Positions 1 through 5,453 of a DNA stretch of 5,897 nucleotides are shown here, piece after piece; position 1 is the stretch's first letter, and each line of letters opens with the position of its first letter. The stretch covers positions 1 to 5,897 of the forward strand of contig JAHFEI010000138.1 in assembly GCA_023248615.1 (NCBI GenBank), given 5' to 3'. The DNA is from Nitrospinales bacterium. Lineage in GTDB: Bacteria; Nitrospinota_A; UBA7883; JACRGQ01. The notes beneath the pieces are model-generated. The model saw nothing but the letters and a program-made list of their open reading frames with translations. It made no database searches and was not told where the DNA came from. Both the position numbers and the translations under genes were made by a program.

Positions 1-1485
1 CACATCCATTATCGAACGGCTAAGCTCTTCCATGGCGGCGGCTATGGAGGATGCGGCAATGGAAAGGTTGCTGGAATTATCCGTAACCTCGCGTATCGAA
101 ACCCCCATTTGCTCGATGGACGCCGAAGTCTCGTCCACGGAGTGGAGCTGTTGCTCGGAATTACGTTTCAACTGCCGCATCTTCTCGCCTATGGATTCTC
201 CCTCCGCCACCACCTTGGCGGCAGTGGTGCGGATGCGTATCATCGTATCTTCCAGGTTTTCCGCCATATCGTTGGTGGAGCGCGTAAGCGCCGCTATCTC
301 GTCATTCTCGCCGTACATCGGCAGGCGCATCGTAAGGTCGCCCACCGACATCCTCTGGTTGGCATCCACCAGCCTTAGCACCGGCGCGGCTATAAACTGC
401 GCAAAATAATAAGATGCCGCCACTATACCCGCCGCCGCCACGATGAGGAACATCACAATGCGCAAAAGCATCGCACCCAGAGGCTCCATCACCTCGGAAC
501 TTTCTATTTCCACTACCAACCCCAGCGGCACGTTACCCATCATCACCCGCGTAAACGCGCTCAGCACGTTCGCGTTGCGGTAGTTGGTTATTTCTTCCAC
601 GCCGCTCTTTCCCTTTATCGCGCCACGCGCCGCCGCCGTATCCACCTTCCGCGCCAACACCGTGCTTTCCTTTGAAAAACGCGAATCGGTGCGCATCTGC
701 CCGTCTGTGCCGACAAGGTACGCCTCGCCGGTGCGCCCCATGCCGGAGAGGTTGCGCATCACCTGGTTTATCCGCGCTATCGGCATCTTGAATATAAGCA
801 CGCCGATCCTCTTGCTTCGCTCGCCGAATACCGGCGTTGCGGCGAATGCCGCCGGCGTGTTACCGCTTGGCTCGTACAACGCATAGTCCGCCATATACAC
901 CGTGCCACGGTCGGCGGAGGCCGCCTCGCGGAAAGCCAGCGCCACGTTTTGTTGTGCATACTTGCCAGTGGCAAGGTTGGCTCCGAAATCACCATCCTTC
1001 TTCACCGTGTAAACCACGTTGCCGCCCATATCCACCAATAGCATGTCGCCATAGCCGAACTCCTGTATGAATTCGCGGAAGTGCGGATGGAAGCGGATAT
1101 GCGCCTTGGTGAAAGCGGAGCTATCCTTCGCATCGGACATCTGGTCCCTTTGCCCCGGCGGGTTGGGATTCCTCTCCATATACGCGCTACGGGGAGCGTT
1201 GCCGCCCGATTCGAACGCCTGCCGGAAACTTTCCATCCCCTCCGTTACCGAGTAGTCGTCGGCATAAACCCGCAACTGCGACTGGATTTGGTCGAAGTAG
1301 TTTTGAAGCTCCACCTTTTTGTTGTCACGCGCCGTCAAAAGCATGCGTTGCGTGGTCTGCTCCACGGCGGATGCCCCCTGCTCGTAGCCGATGATGCCGG
1401 ATAAAAGTATGCCGCCCAAACCGAACGACAACAGGATTACCGTGATTTTGGCCTTAAGTTTCAAGCTGGCGAAATAACGCTTCAA
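1..1485 (-). CDS. Methyl-accepting chemotaxis protein, dCache-HAMP type (3' end outside window)
   Basis: Inner-membrane chemoreceptor that senses a ligand outside the cell and controls CheA through CheW. The first 495 residues are visible with no frameshift. In order: a basic N-terminus and membrane helix 1 (about 14-33); a periplasmic double-Cache region (about 35-335) with family-typical stretches near 145 (YGDMLLVDMGGNVVYT) and 249 (GMGRTGEAYLVG, then MRTDSRF); membrane helix 2 (about 338-362); a HAMP domain (about 363-415) with AAPVLRL and ENDEIAAL; and the start of the cytoplasmic coiled coil with the methylation-helix motif SIEQMGVSIREV around residue 460. The conserved hairpin tip that binds CheA/CheW lies outside the window. 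The start is TTG at 1485: an in-frame TAA lies two codons upstream, GGGG sits 6 bases before it, and the next in-frame ATG would remove membrane helix 1. The ligand cannot be deduced. Architecture is certain; sub-family is not. Confidence 0.95.
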   Translation of the reverse strand, partial: MKRYFASLKLKAKITVILLSFGLGGILLSGIIGYEQGASAVEQTTQRMLLTARDNKKVELQNYFDQIQSQLRVYADDYSVTEGMESFRQAFESGGNAPRSAYMERNPNPPGQRDQMSDAKDSSAFTKAHIRFHPHFREFIQEFGYGDMLLVDMGGNVVYTVKKDGDFGANLATGKYAQQNVALAFREAASADRGTVYMADYALYEPSGNTPAAFAATPVFGERSKRIGVLIFKMPIARINQVMRNLSGMGRTGEAYLVGTDGQMRTDSRFSKESTVLARKVDTAAARGAIKGKSGVEEITNYRNANVLSAFTRVMMGNVPLGLVVEIESSEVMEPLGAMLLRIVMFLIVAAAGIVAASYYFAQFIAAPVLRLVDANQRMSVGDLTMRLPMYGENDEIAALTRSTNDMAENLEDTMIRIRTTAAKVVAEGESIGEKMRQLKRNSEQQLHSVDETSASIEQMGVSIREVTDNSSNLSIAASSIAAAMEELSRSIMDV

Positions 1486-1839
1486 TTTTTACCCCAAATA
1501 AATTACGGAACCGACAAACCCGACCCGCTCACAATCGCACCAAGGCCACACCCTTAATCCCGTGGCGACCATAAGCGAAGACAAGATGCCTACCGCGAAA
1601 TCATACCATGAGGGATACAGGGTTGCTCGCCGTTTTTGAATTTACCCGGTAGCCGATGCCAACTCTACCTATACGACAAAACGGGAATCCAGTCATTCTG
1701 AGCCTACCTCGGGTGGGCGAAGAATCTCCCTTAGCTTGGGTGAGCGCCTTCGCTGGCGCTCTGGATGACGAAGACTGGCGAAAAGAGTTTTTCAATAACC
1801 ACCCCTCAATCGGCTACCCACACAAATGCCAGAATCTCC
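1486..1839. other. Intergenic region between tmk and the chemoreceptor gene
   Basis: This 354-base gap has no open frame that resembles a protein; the short frames on both strands read through repeat sequence. It should hold the receptor gene's promoter (minus strand, upstream of 1485), but I see no convincing -35/-10 pair or sigma-28 site. The clear structure is the palindromic element at 1692-1769. The 10-mer AGAATCTCCC occurs inside that element (1721-1730) and again at the 3' end of tmk (1831-1840), which may be a repeat fragment. Confidence 0.6.
1692..1769. repeat. Palindromic intergenic repeat with imperfect terminal inverted repeats
   Basis: The ends are GTCATTCTGAG (1692-1702) and CTCTGGATGAC (1759-1769), which are reverse complements at 9 of 11 positions. 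Inside lie two hairpins: GCCTACC/GGTGGGC (1702-1708 with 1712-1718, one G-T pair, loop TCG) and GAGCGCC/GGCGCTC (1742-1748 with 1755-1761, perfect 7-bp stem, loop TTCGCT). This layout resembles dispersed small palindromic or MITE-like elements found between genes in many environmental bacteria. It lies about 70 bases downstream of the tmk stop and could help end or stabilise that transcript, but no T-run follows the hairpins. The copy number in the genome is unknown from this window. Confidence 0.6.
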
Positions 1840-2463
1840 CTACTTCAGGAGCGGTAAAACCTTTTGCCAAATTATTTCCGATATCTCTCCTGCCGATTTT
1901 GTGGCGTCTATCCGTACCATCTTCTTAAACCCGTTATGCCCGCCATTGAAAACACCATACACATTCTGCAAGTACTCTATCTTCTCAAACCCTATGTTAG
2001 CCCCGCCACGGCTGTCCACCCGCTTCAATCCCCCTTCCGGCGCAATTTCCAAAAAGAAAACCGCGTCCGCCTGCGGGAAATGCCGGTTCTTCTCGAAAAT
2101 CATTTCCGGGTCGAACCCCAAAGCGCCCTGATAGGCGGCGTTGGAATAAAGATAGCGATCCATCACCACCACCCTGCCCTCTTGCAATGCGGGAATGATG
2201 TTTTGTTTGCTGTCTTCCTCGCGATCTTTTATGAAGTAGTCCAACTCCTCGTCCGGCGTTACGCCTTCCCTGCCGTGCGTGGCAATTTGGCGGATTTTTT
2301 CTCCCCACGGGCCGTTGGTCGGCTCCTTCAGGTATATGGCGTCGCGCAAATGTTTCTTAAGCCGCTCGACCAGGAGATGTGCCTGTGTAGTTTTACCCGC
2401 ACCGTCTATACCCTCGAAAACGATGAACAGCCCTTTCCCGTTTTTCCCATCCCATACGCACAT
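1840..2463 (-). CDS. tmk: Thymidylate kinase (dTMP kinase)
   Basis: Cytoplasmic enzyme that phosphorylates dTMP to dTDP with ATP, an essential step toward dTTP. The 207-residue protein is of normal family length. Visible motifs: the P-loop FEGIDGAGKTT at 16-26 (lysine 24, threonine 25), the substrate-side EPTNGPWG at 47-54, the DRY motif at 102-104 followed by LYSNAAYQG, and a basic LID region around 147-161 (KRVDSRGG). The P-loop lacks the arginine of type I enzymes, fitting the bacterial type II group. The ATG at 2463 is chosen because an in-frame TAG lies five codons upstream and no other ATG/GTG/TTG occurs before the P-loop. This gives about nine extra residues before the usual GLFIVFEG opening. 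There is no Shine-Dalgarno sequence: six C residues precede the ATG, and a promoter-like -10 lies just before them, suggesting a leaderless message. The usual partner holB is not next to it. Confidence 0.96.
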   Translation of the reverse strand: MCVWDGKNGKGLFIVFEGIDGAGKTTQAHLLVERLKKHLRDAIYLKEPTNGPWGEKIRQIATHGREGVTPDEELDYFIKDREEDSKQNIIPALQEGRVVVMDRYLYSNAAYQGALGFDPEMIFEKNRHFPQADAVFFLEIAPEGGLKRVDSRGGANIGFEKIEYLQNVYGVFNGGHNGFKKMVRIDATKSAGEISEIIWQKVLPLLK

Positions 2464-2469
2464 GGGGGG

Positions 2470-2497
2470 ATTGTACTATCTTTGCGCCGTTTTTCAC
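2470..2497 (-). promoter_or_regulatory. Candidate sigma-70 promoter for tmk, placing the transcript start at the ATG
   Basis: On the minus strand, GTGAAA (2497-2492, 4 of 6 to TTGACA) is followed after 16 bases by TACAAT (2475-2470, 5 of 6 to TATAAT). Six C residues then lead directly to the tmk ATG. Initiation 7 bases past the -10 falls on the A of the start codon, which fits the missing ribosome binding site. Based on consensus matching only. Confidence 0.45.
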
Positions 2498-2555
2498 GCG
2501 CGAAATGAATTTCCGCTTTCGCATAATGATAGCGCCTTCTCACTCCCCCTCTTTC

Positions 2556-2599
2556 GTAAGGAGGCCCGAAATAGTAAATATCCAGTCCGAGCCGGAAAT
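2556..2599 (+). repeat. Left copy of a diverged direct repeat flanking the RAYT-like gene
   Basis: Runs from GTAAGGAGGC to CCGAGCCGGAAAT. Aligned by eye to 3390-3431 it matches at about 34 of 44 columns, with two single-base gaps. Conserved blocks are GGAGGC, AAATAT, CCGAGCC and GAAAT. It lies between the tmk promoter and the transposase-like gene, outside any credible coding region. It probably represents an older, decayed copy of the repeat unit found downstream of the gene. Confidence 0.6.
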
Positions 2600-2625
2600 C
2601 CACCGTAGACAGGGATAAGCGGATG

Positions 2626-2657
2626 TCGGCGGCGGTGGGCATACGTCCCGCCGCCGA
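2626..2657 (+). repeat. GC-rich hairpin in the leader of the RAYT-like gene
   Basis: TCGGCGGCGG (2626-2635) and CCGCCGCCGA (2648-2657) form a perfect 10-bp stem around a 12-base loop. It starts 17 bases after a GTAG tetranucleotide (2605-2608) and ends 8 bases before the probable ribosome binding site AGGGAG (2666-2671). It could be a REP-like unit, a binding site for the neighbouring protein, or an RNA structure limiting read-in or translation. With no T-run it is unlikely to be a simple terminator. Confidence 0.55.
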
Positions 2658-2675
2658 AATTAAGCAGGGAGCATA

Positions 2676-3320
2676 TTGTGCCCCGGATGTGGTACCATCC
2701 AGACCGTGAAAAAGCCGCAGTTTCAAGATAAGAAAACCTTCCCGCCAAAGCGGGATTTCCGCACACCCCAAGCTCCTGCACCAAGGACAGGACGGGGTAC
2801 ACCAGCGCCGCACGCACCAGCATCAAGAGCAATGCGGGGCGGCGCACCGCCACCTGTTCCCAAGCTTCCGGCGAAGCCACAACAGGAGGCGCTTAGCGGG
2901 AGATATTTCATCACCTTCCGCACTCAGGGGCTTACTCTTACGCCAGAGGCGATGGGCGCGGCGGCAAAAACCATAATGCTATTCAACAAAAAGCGGTACA
3001 CGCTTTCCATCGCGGTGGTATTGCCGGAAATAGTGCATATGCTGATATGGCAAAAAAAAGGGCAGGACGGCAAATTCTACACCCTTGAGAAACTGCTGAA
3101 ATCGGTGAAGGGAACATCGGCCATTGCCATAAACAAAATATTGGGCAAAACAGGCTCGGTGTGGCAGAAAGAATCGCTCACGGAAAAACTGCGCGATTCC
3201 GCCGAGTGGCAGGCAAAATATGCGCTGATACTTGTAAGCCCCGTAAGGGCTAATATGGCGGACATCCCGGAAGACTATCCGTGGCTGATGCAAAAAGACG
3301 AACTCCTTAAACCCCGGTAG
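2676..3320 (+). CDS. REP-associated (IS200-like, Y1) transposase family protein with degenerate HUH motif
   Basis: Belongs to the RAYT / Y1-transposase-like family, single-strand DNA nucleases that act on REP palindromes. The recognisable domain covers about residues 75-204: RYFITFRT (76-83), LPEIVHMLIW (116-125, at the HUH position), LLKSVKGTSAIAIN (140-153), GSVWQKES (160-167), then KYALILVSPVRAN (181-193), where Y182 aligns with the probable catalytic tyrosine, and EDYPWL (199-204). The family usually has D-H-V-H; here the first histidine is isoleucine 119 and only H121 remains, so metal-dependent cleavage is doubtful. The frame is otherwise intact. The TTG start at 2676 has AGGGAG upstream and an in-frame TAA at 2661. 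Residues 1-74 are proline-rich, with one CPGC pair and a 6-bp palindrome in the DNA (2740-2755), so the true start may be ATG 2832 (residue 53). Its repeat-rich flanks and lone plus-strand position support a REPtron-like unit. Family is confident; activity is not. Confidence 0.82.
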   Translation: MCPGCGTIQTVKKPQFQDKKTFPPKRDFRTPQAPAPRTGRGTPAPHAPASRAMRGGAPPPVPKLPAKPQQEALSGRYFITFRTQGLTLTPEAMGAAAKTIMLFNKKRYTLSIAVVLPEIVHMLIWQKKGQDGKFYTLEKLLKSVKGTSAIAINKILGKTGSVWQKESLTEKLRDSAEWQAKYALILVSPVRANMADIPEDYPWLMQKDELLKPR

Positions 3321-3339
3321 GGATGTCGGTATCCCCTTT
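3317..3339 (+). terminator. Weak hairpin at the RAYT-like stop codon (possible terminator or REP unit)
   Basis: GGGAT (3320-3324) and ATCCC (3331-3335) form a 5-bp stem with a 6-base loop, followed by C and only three T residues. The stop codon TAG lies within a GTAG tetranucleotide (3317-3320) at the foot of the hairpin, the arrangement typical of REP sequences. GGATGTCGG here (3321-3329) also occurs upstream of the gene at 2621-2629. Too weak to be a confident intrinsic terminator. Confidence 0.3.
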
Positions 3340-3368
3340 ACTGTATGGAACGTACTTCAACGGAACGT

Positions 3369-3490
3369 GGTAGCAACAGGATTTATCCTGTAGGAGGCGC
3401 GGAATTGAAAATATACTCCCGAGCCAGAAATGGCCTAAAGGCCATTGTTGCGCCCGAGGGGCGCAAGACCGACTAAAGTCCGTCGCTACC
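3369..3490. repeat. BIME-like cluster of palindromes bounded by GGTAGC and GCTACC
   Basis: The outer ends GGTAGC (3369-3374) and GCTACC (3485-3490) are exact reverse complements, giving a GTAG head and a CTAC tail as in paired inverted REPs. Between them lie ACAGGAT-TT-ATCCTGT (3376-3391), AATGGCC-TAAA-GGCCATT (3429-3446), TTGCGCCC-GAG-GGGCGCAA (3448-3466), and GACCGACT-AA-AGTCCGTC (3467-3484, one mismatch). CTAAAG recurs in two of the centres. In known REPtrons, a GTAG at the base of a hairpin is the recognition mark for the RAYT protein. The cluster fills most of the gap between the converging transposase-like and queD genes. It may also act as a transcript-end stabiliser for either. Confidence 0.6.
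3390..3431 (+). repeat. Right copy of the direct repeat flanking the RAYT-like gene
   Basis: Runs from GTAGGAGGC to CCGAGCCAGAAAT and aligns with 2556-2599 at about 34 of 44 columns. It sits inside the palindrome cluster, directly after the ACAGGAT/ATCCTGT hairpin, and begins with an intact GTAG where the left copy reads GTAAG. The two copies enclose the transposase-like gene in the same orientation. Confidence 0.6.
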
Positions 3491-3500
3491 GGAAACAGAT

Positions 3501-3519
3501 CGGCTCTTGCGCAAAGCCG
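3501..3519 (-). repeat. Hairpin downstream of queD
   Basis: CGGCT (3501-3505) and AGCCG (3515-3519) bracket a 9-base loop that includes the palindrome TTGCGCAA (3507-3514). On the minus strand it lies 32 bases beyond the queD stop codon and is followed by ATCTGTTT. It could be a weak transcript end for the cheW-hsp70-queD unit, or another member of the REP-like cluster. Confidence 0.35.
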
Positions 3520-3551
3520 TTAACGGGACACCACACCCAGCGGGGGGCGGG

Positions 3552-3917
3552 TCACTCGCGGTACGAGGCCCAGGTGTTATCCGTCTCGAAGACCTTTACC
3601 AATACCGGCTTTACCTTTAGCGATGTTTTAAGCCCGTTGTAAAAAAACTCCGCTAACGATTCGGCGGTCGGGTTTGTATCCACGAACGGGGCGGCTTCGT
3701 TTAGTATCTTGTGGTCCAGCATGGCGATTAGCCTATCCATCTCCGTCTTCACATGGTAGAAATCCACCACCATCCCTATTTCATCCAGCGAGCCGGAGCC
3801 GAACACCGCCTCCACCGTCCAGTTATGCCCGTGCAAATCTTTGCAGGCCCCATCGTGCCCCAACAACTGATGCGCGGCGGAGAACGTACCTTTTACCGAT
3901 ACCTCGTACATGCCCAT
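3552..3917 (-). CDS. queD: 6-carboxytetrahydropterin synthase / 6-pyruvoyl-tetrahydropterin synthase family
   Basis: Likely makes 6-carboxy-5,6,7,8-tetrahydropterin from dihydroneopterin triphosphate, the second step toward the 7-deazaguanine preQ0 used for queuosine in tRNA. The 121-residue length matches bacterial QueD. Zinc ligands are visible as H16 (SAAHQL) and H29/H31 (HGHNW). The catalytic cysteine is C25, in the spacing CKDLHGH, and D68-H69 (LDHKIL) complete the usual triad. E111 (VFETDNTW) matches the pterin-anchoring glutamate. The cysteine argues against the PTPS-III folate-bypass type, which carries glutamate there. The ATG at 3917 follows a strong AGGAAGG about 4 bases upstream; ATG 3911 is an alternative. 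The gene begins 10 bases after the hsp70 stop, so the two are very probably co-transcribed. No queC, queE or queF is visible, so the exact product rests on motifs alone. Confidence 0.9.
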   Translation of the reverse strand: MGMYEVSVKGTFSAAHQLLGHDGACKDLHGHNWTVEAVFGSGSLDEIGMVVDFYHVKTEMDRLIAMLDHKILNEAAPFVDTNPTAESLAEFFYNGLKTSLKVKPVLVKVFETDNTWASYRE

Positions 3918-3927
3918 ATGCCCTTCC

Positions 3928-5391
3928 TCAGCTTTCTTTCCTGCGGCCCATGATGCCCCGTTCTATGGTAACAGAGCGGGAACTACCGGTTTTCAGGTCG
4001 CGGGCGGTAACGCTCATTATGCCGTCCACGTTCACGTCGAACACCACTTCCACTTTCGGCTCGCCCTTTTTGGCTTTCTCTATGCCGCCCAGGATGAACT
4101 TGCCAAGCTCGGTGTTTTCCGGTGCGCGGTTGGAATTCCCCTGCATGACTTTTATTTCCACGTCGGTCTGGTTATCCGCCACGGTGGAGAAAATTTTCTT
4201 TTGCGATGCGGGGATGGTGCAGTTGGCAGGAAGTATTTCCTCCATGGAGCCGCCATCTATCTCCAGCCCCAGCGCAAGTGGCGTAACGTCCAGCAGTACC
4301 TTTTTTTCCATAGAGCCGCCGATAATGGCCGCTTGCACAGCCGCCCCCAGCGCAACGCATTCCAGCGGGTTTACGCCGCCTACCAGCTTGTCGCCGAAGC
4401 TCTGCACTATCGCATCGCGCACAGCCGGTATGCGGGTAGAGCCGCCCGCGAGCAATATCCTGTCCAGGTCGCGGTTATCCACGCCGCTTTTTTTCAGGGT
4501 GTCCCTTGCCAGCCGGATAATTTTTGAAACTACGCCGGTTATCATCCCCTCCAGCATGTCGCTGGTAAACGTCTTGTCTATGTGGATGGGGCCATGCTGG
4601 TCTGCCGTGATGAACGGCACGTGCAAGCGCGCACTATCCTGGCTGGAGAGCGCAACTTTAAGTTTCTCCGCCTCGTCTTTAAGTTTTTGCATCGCAATCT
4701 TGTCCTGCCGCAGGTCTATCTGGTGGTCTTCCTTGAAGTCGCCGACCACCTTGTCTATTATCATCCTGTCTATGTCGTCGCCGCCCAGCATGTTATCGCC
4801 GCCTGTACCCCGCACCTCGAACACGCCATCCGCGATGGTAAGCACCGAGACATCGAATGTGCCGCCGCCGAAATCGAACACCATCACGTTCTGCTCTTCC
4901 TCCAGGCTAACCCCATAGGCCATAGCCGCCGCTGTCGGCTCGTTTATGATGCGTAGCACGTTCAGCCCCGCCAGCCTGCCCACCTCTTGCACGGCCTGCC
5001 TCTGCAACTGGTTGAAGTACGCGGGAACGGTAATGACCGCATTTTTAACCGAATGCCCGAGTTGCTTTTCGGCTCCTTCCTTGAGGTGTTTCAGGATTTG
5101 CGCCCCCATCGCCTCCAGGCTCCATTGCACGTCGCCTATGCCGACGCTTTCCTTTTCGCCCATGCGGCGCTTTACGGAGGCGAACGTGCGTTCCGGGTTC
5201 AGCACCGCCTGTTTTTTGGCCTTGCTTCCCACCATCACTTCGCCCGATTTTGAAAACGCGACGATGGACGGCATCATGGTCTCGCCGTTATCCACCGCGA
5301 AAAGCATCGGCGCCCCATCGCGCACTACGCCGATAGCCGAGGTGGTAGTGCCAAAATCTATGCCCACTATCAGGTCTTCTTTACCCGCCAT
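3928..5391 (-). CDS. Compact Hsp70 (DnaK-like) protein lacking the C-terminal lid
   Basis: ATP-driven cytoplasmic chaperone of the Hsp70 superfamily. The nucleotide-binding domain (about 1-365) carries the phosphate-1 motif GIDFGTTTSA (10-19), the catalytic lysine K74 in TFASVKRRMG, VPAYFN (122-127), NEPTAAAMAYG (150-160), the phosphate-2 motif VFDFGGGTFD (171-180) with T178, and the adenosine motif LLAGGSTRIP (313-322). The linker VLLDVTPLALGLE (366-377) and a beta substrate-binding domain (to about 476, with FDVNVDGIMSV and DLKTG) follow. It then stops after ERGIMGRRKES at 487 residues, where DnaK continues to about 640, so the alpha-helical lid is absent; the region after K74 is also some 20 residues shorter than in DnaK. 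The ATG at 5391 is preceded by AGGGA at fair spacing. It lies 62 bases after cheW, with no dnaJ or grpE beside it. Probably a specialised paralogue rather than the main DnaK. Client unknown. Confidence 0.93.
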   Translation of the reverse strand: MAGKEDLIVGIDFGTTTSAIGVVRDGAPMLFAVDNGETMMPSIVAFSKSGEVMVGSKAKKQAVLNPERTFASVKRRMGEKESVGIGDVQWSLEAMGAQILKHLKEGAEKQLGHSVKNAVITVPAYFNQLQRQAVQEVGRLAGLNVLRIINEPTAAAMAYGVSLEEEQNVMVFDFGGGTFDVSVLTIADGVFEVRGTGGDNMLGGDDIDRMIIDKVVGDFKEDHQIDLRQDKIAMQKLKDEAEKLKVALSSQDSARLHVPFITADQHGPIHIDKTFTSDMLEGMITGVVSKIIRLARDTLKKSGVDNRDLDRILLAGGSTRIPAVRDAIVQSFGDKLVGGVNPLECVALGAAVQAAIIGGSMEKKVLLDVTPLALGLEIDGGSMEEILPANCTIPASQKKIFSTVADNQTDVEIKVMQGNSNRAPENTELGKFILGGIEKAKKGEPKVEVVFDVNVDGIMSVTARDLKTGSSRSVTIERGIMGRRKES

Positions 5392-5409
5392 TATATTTTC
5401 CCTGTGAAG

Positions 5410-5423
5410 CCCGCTACTGCGGG
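5410..5423 (-). other. Small hairpin in the cheW-hsp70 gap
   Basis: CCCGC and GCGGG form a perfect 5-bp stem with a 4-base loop. It lies within the 62 bases between the cheW stop and the hsp70 start, about 20 bases before the hsp70 ATG on the minus strand. No T-run follows, so read-through from cheW is likely. It might tune hsp70 translation or mRNA processing, but it is short enough to be chance. Confidence 0.3.
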
Positions 5424-5453
5424 GAAGTTACCGATGCGTTGCGGAGCTATGCG

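Noticed and set aside
1601..1928. Short open frames on both strands in the tmk-receptor gap
   Set aside because: They are translations of the palindromic repeat and of the tmk 3' end, with no ribosome binding site and no domain.
1864..2508. Plus-strand open frame of 214 codons
   Set aside because: Antisense to tmk, whose P-loop, DRY and LID motifs are unmistakable; the plus-strand product matches nothing recognisable.
2406..2880. Overlapping minus-strand open frames upstream of tmk
   Set aside because: They overlap the start of tmk and the 5' part of the RAYT-like gene in other frames and read through hairpin sequence; their products show no family motif.
3369..3519. Possible CRISPR array
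   Set aside because: The palindromes differ from one another and lack a constant repeat with regular spacers.
3369..3550. Possible tRNA or structured small RNA in the hairpin-rich gap
   Set aside because: No cloverleaf, T-loop or anticodon arrangement can be drawn; the stems are separate perfect palindromes, which fits REP-like repeats better.
3445..3642. Plus-strand open frame of 65 codons after the RAYT-like gene
   Set aside because: It crosses the palindrome cluster and runs antisense into the queD 3' end; no start signal or recognisable product.
3674..4918. Long plus-strand open frame of 414 codons
   Set aside because: It runs antisense across queD and most of the Hsp70 gene, has a low-complexity Ser/Pro/Thr-rich product with no family features, and is explained by codon bias of the real genes opposite.
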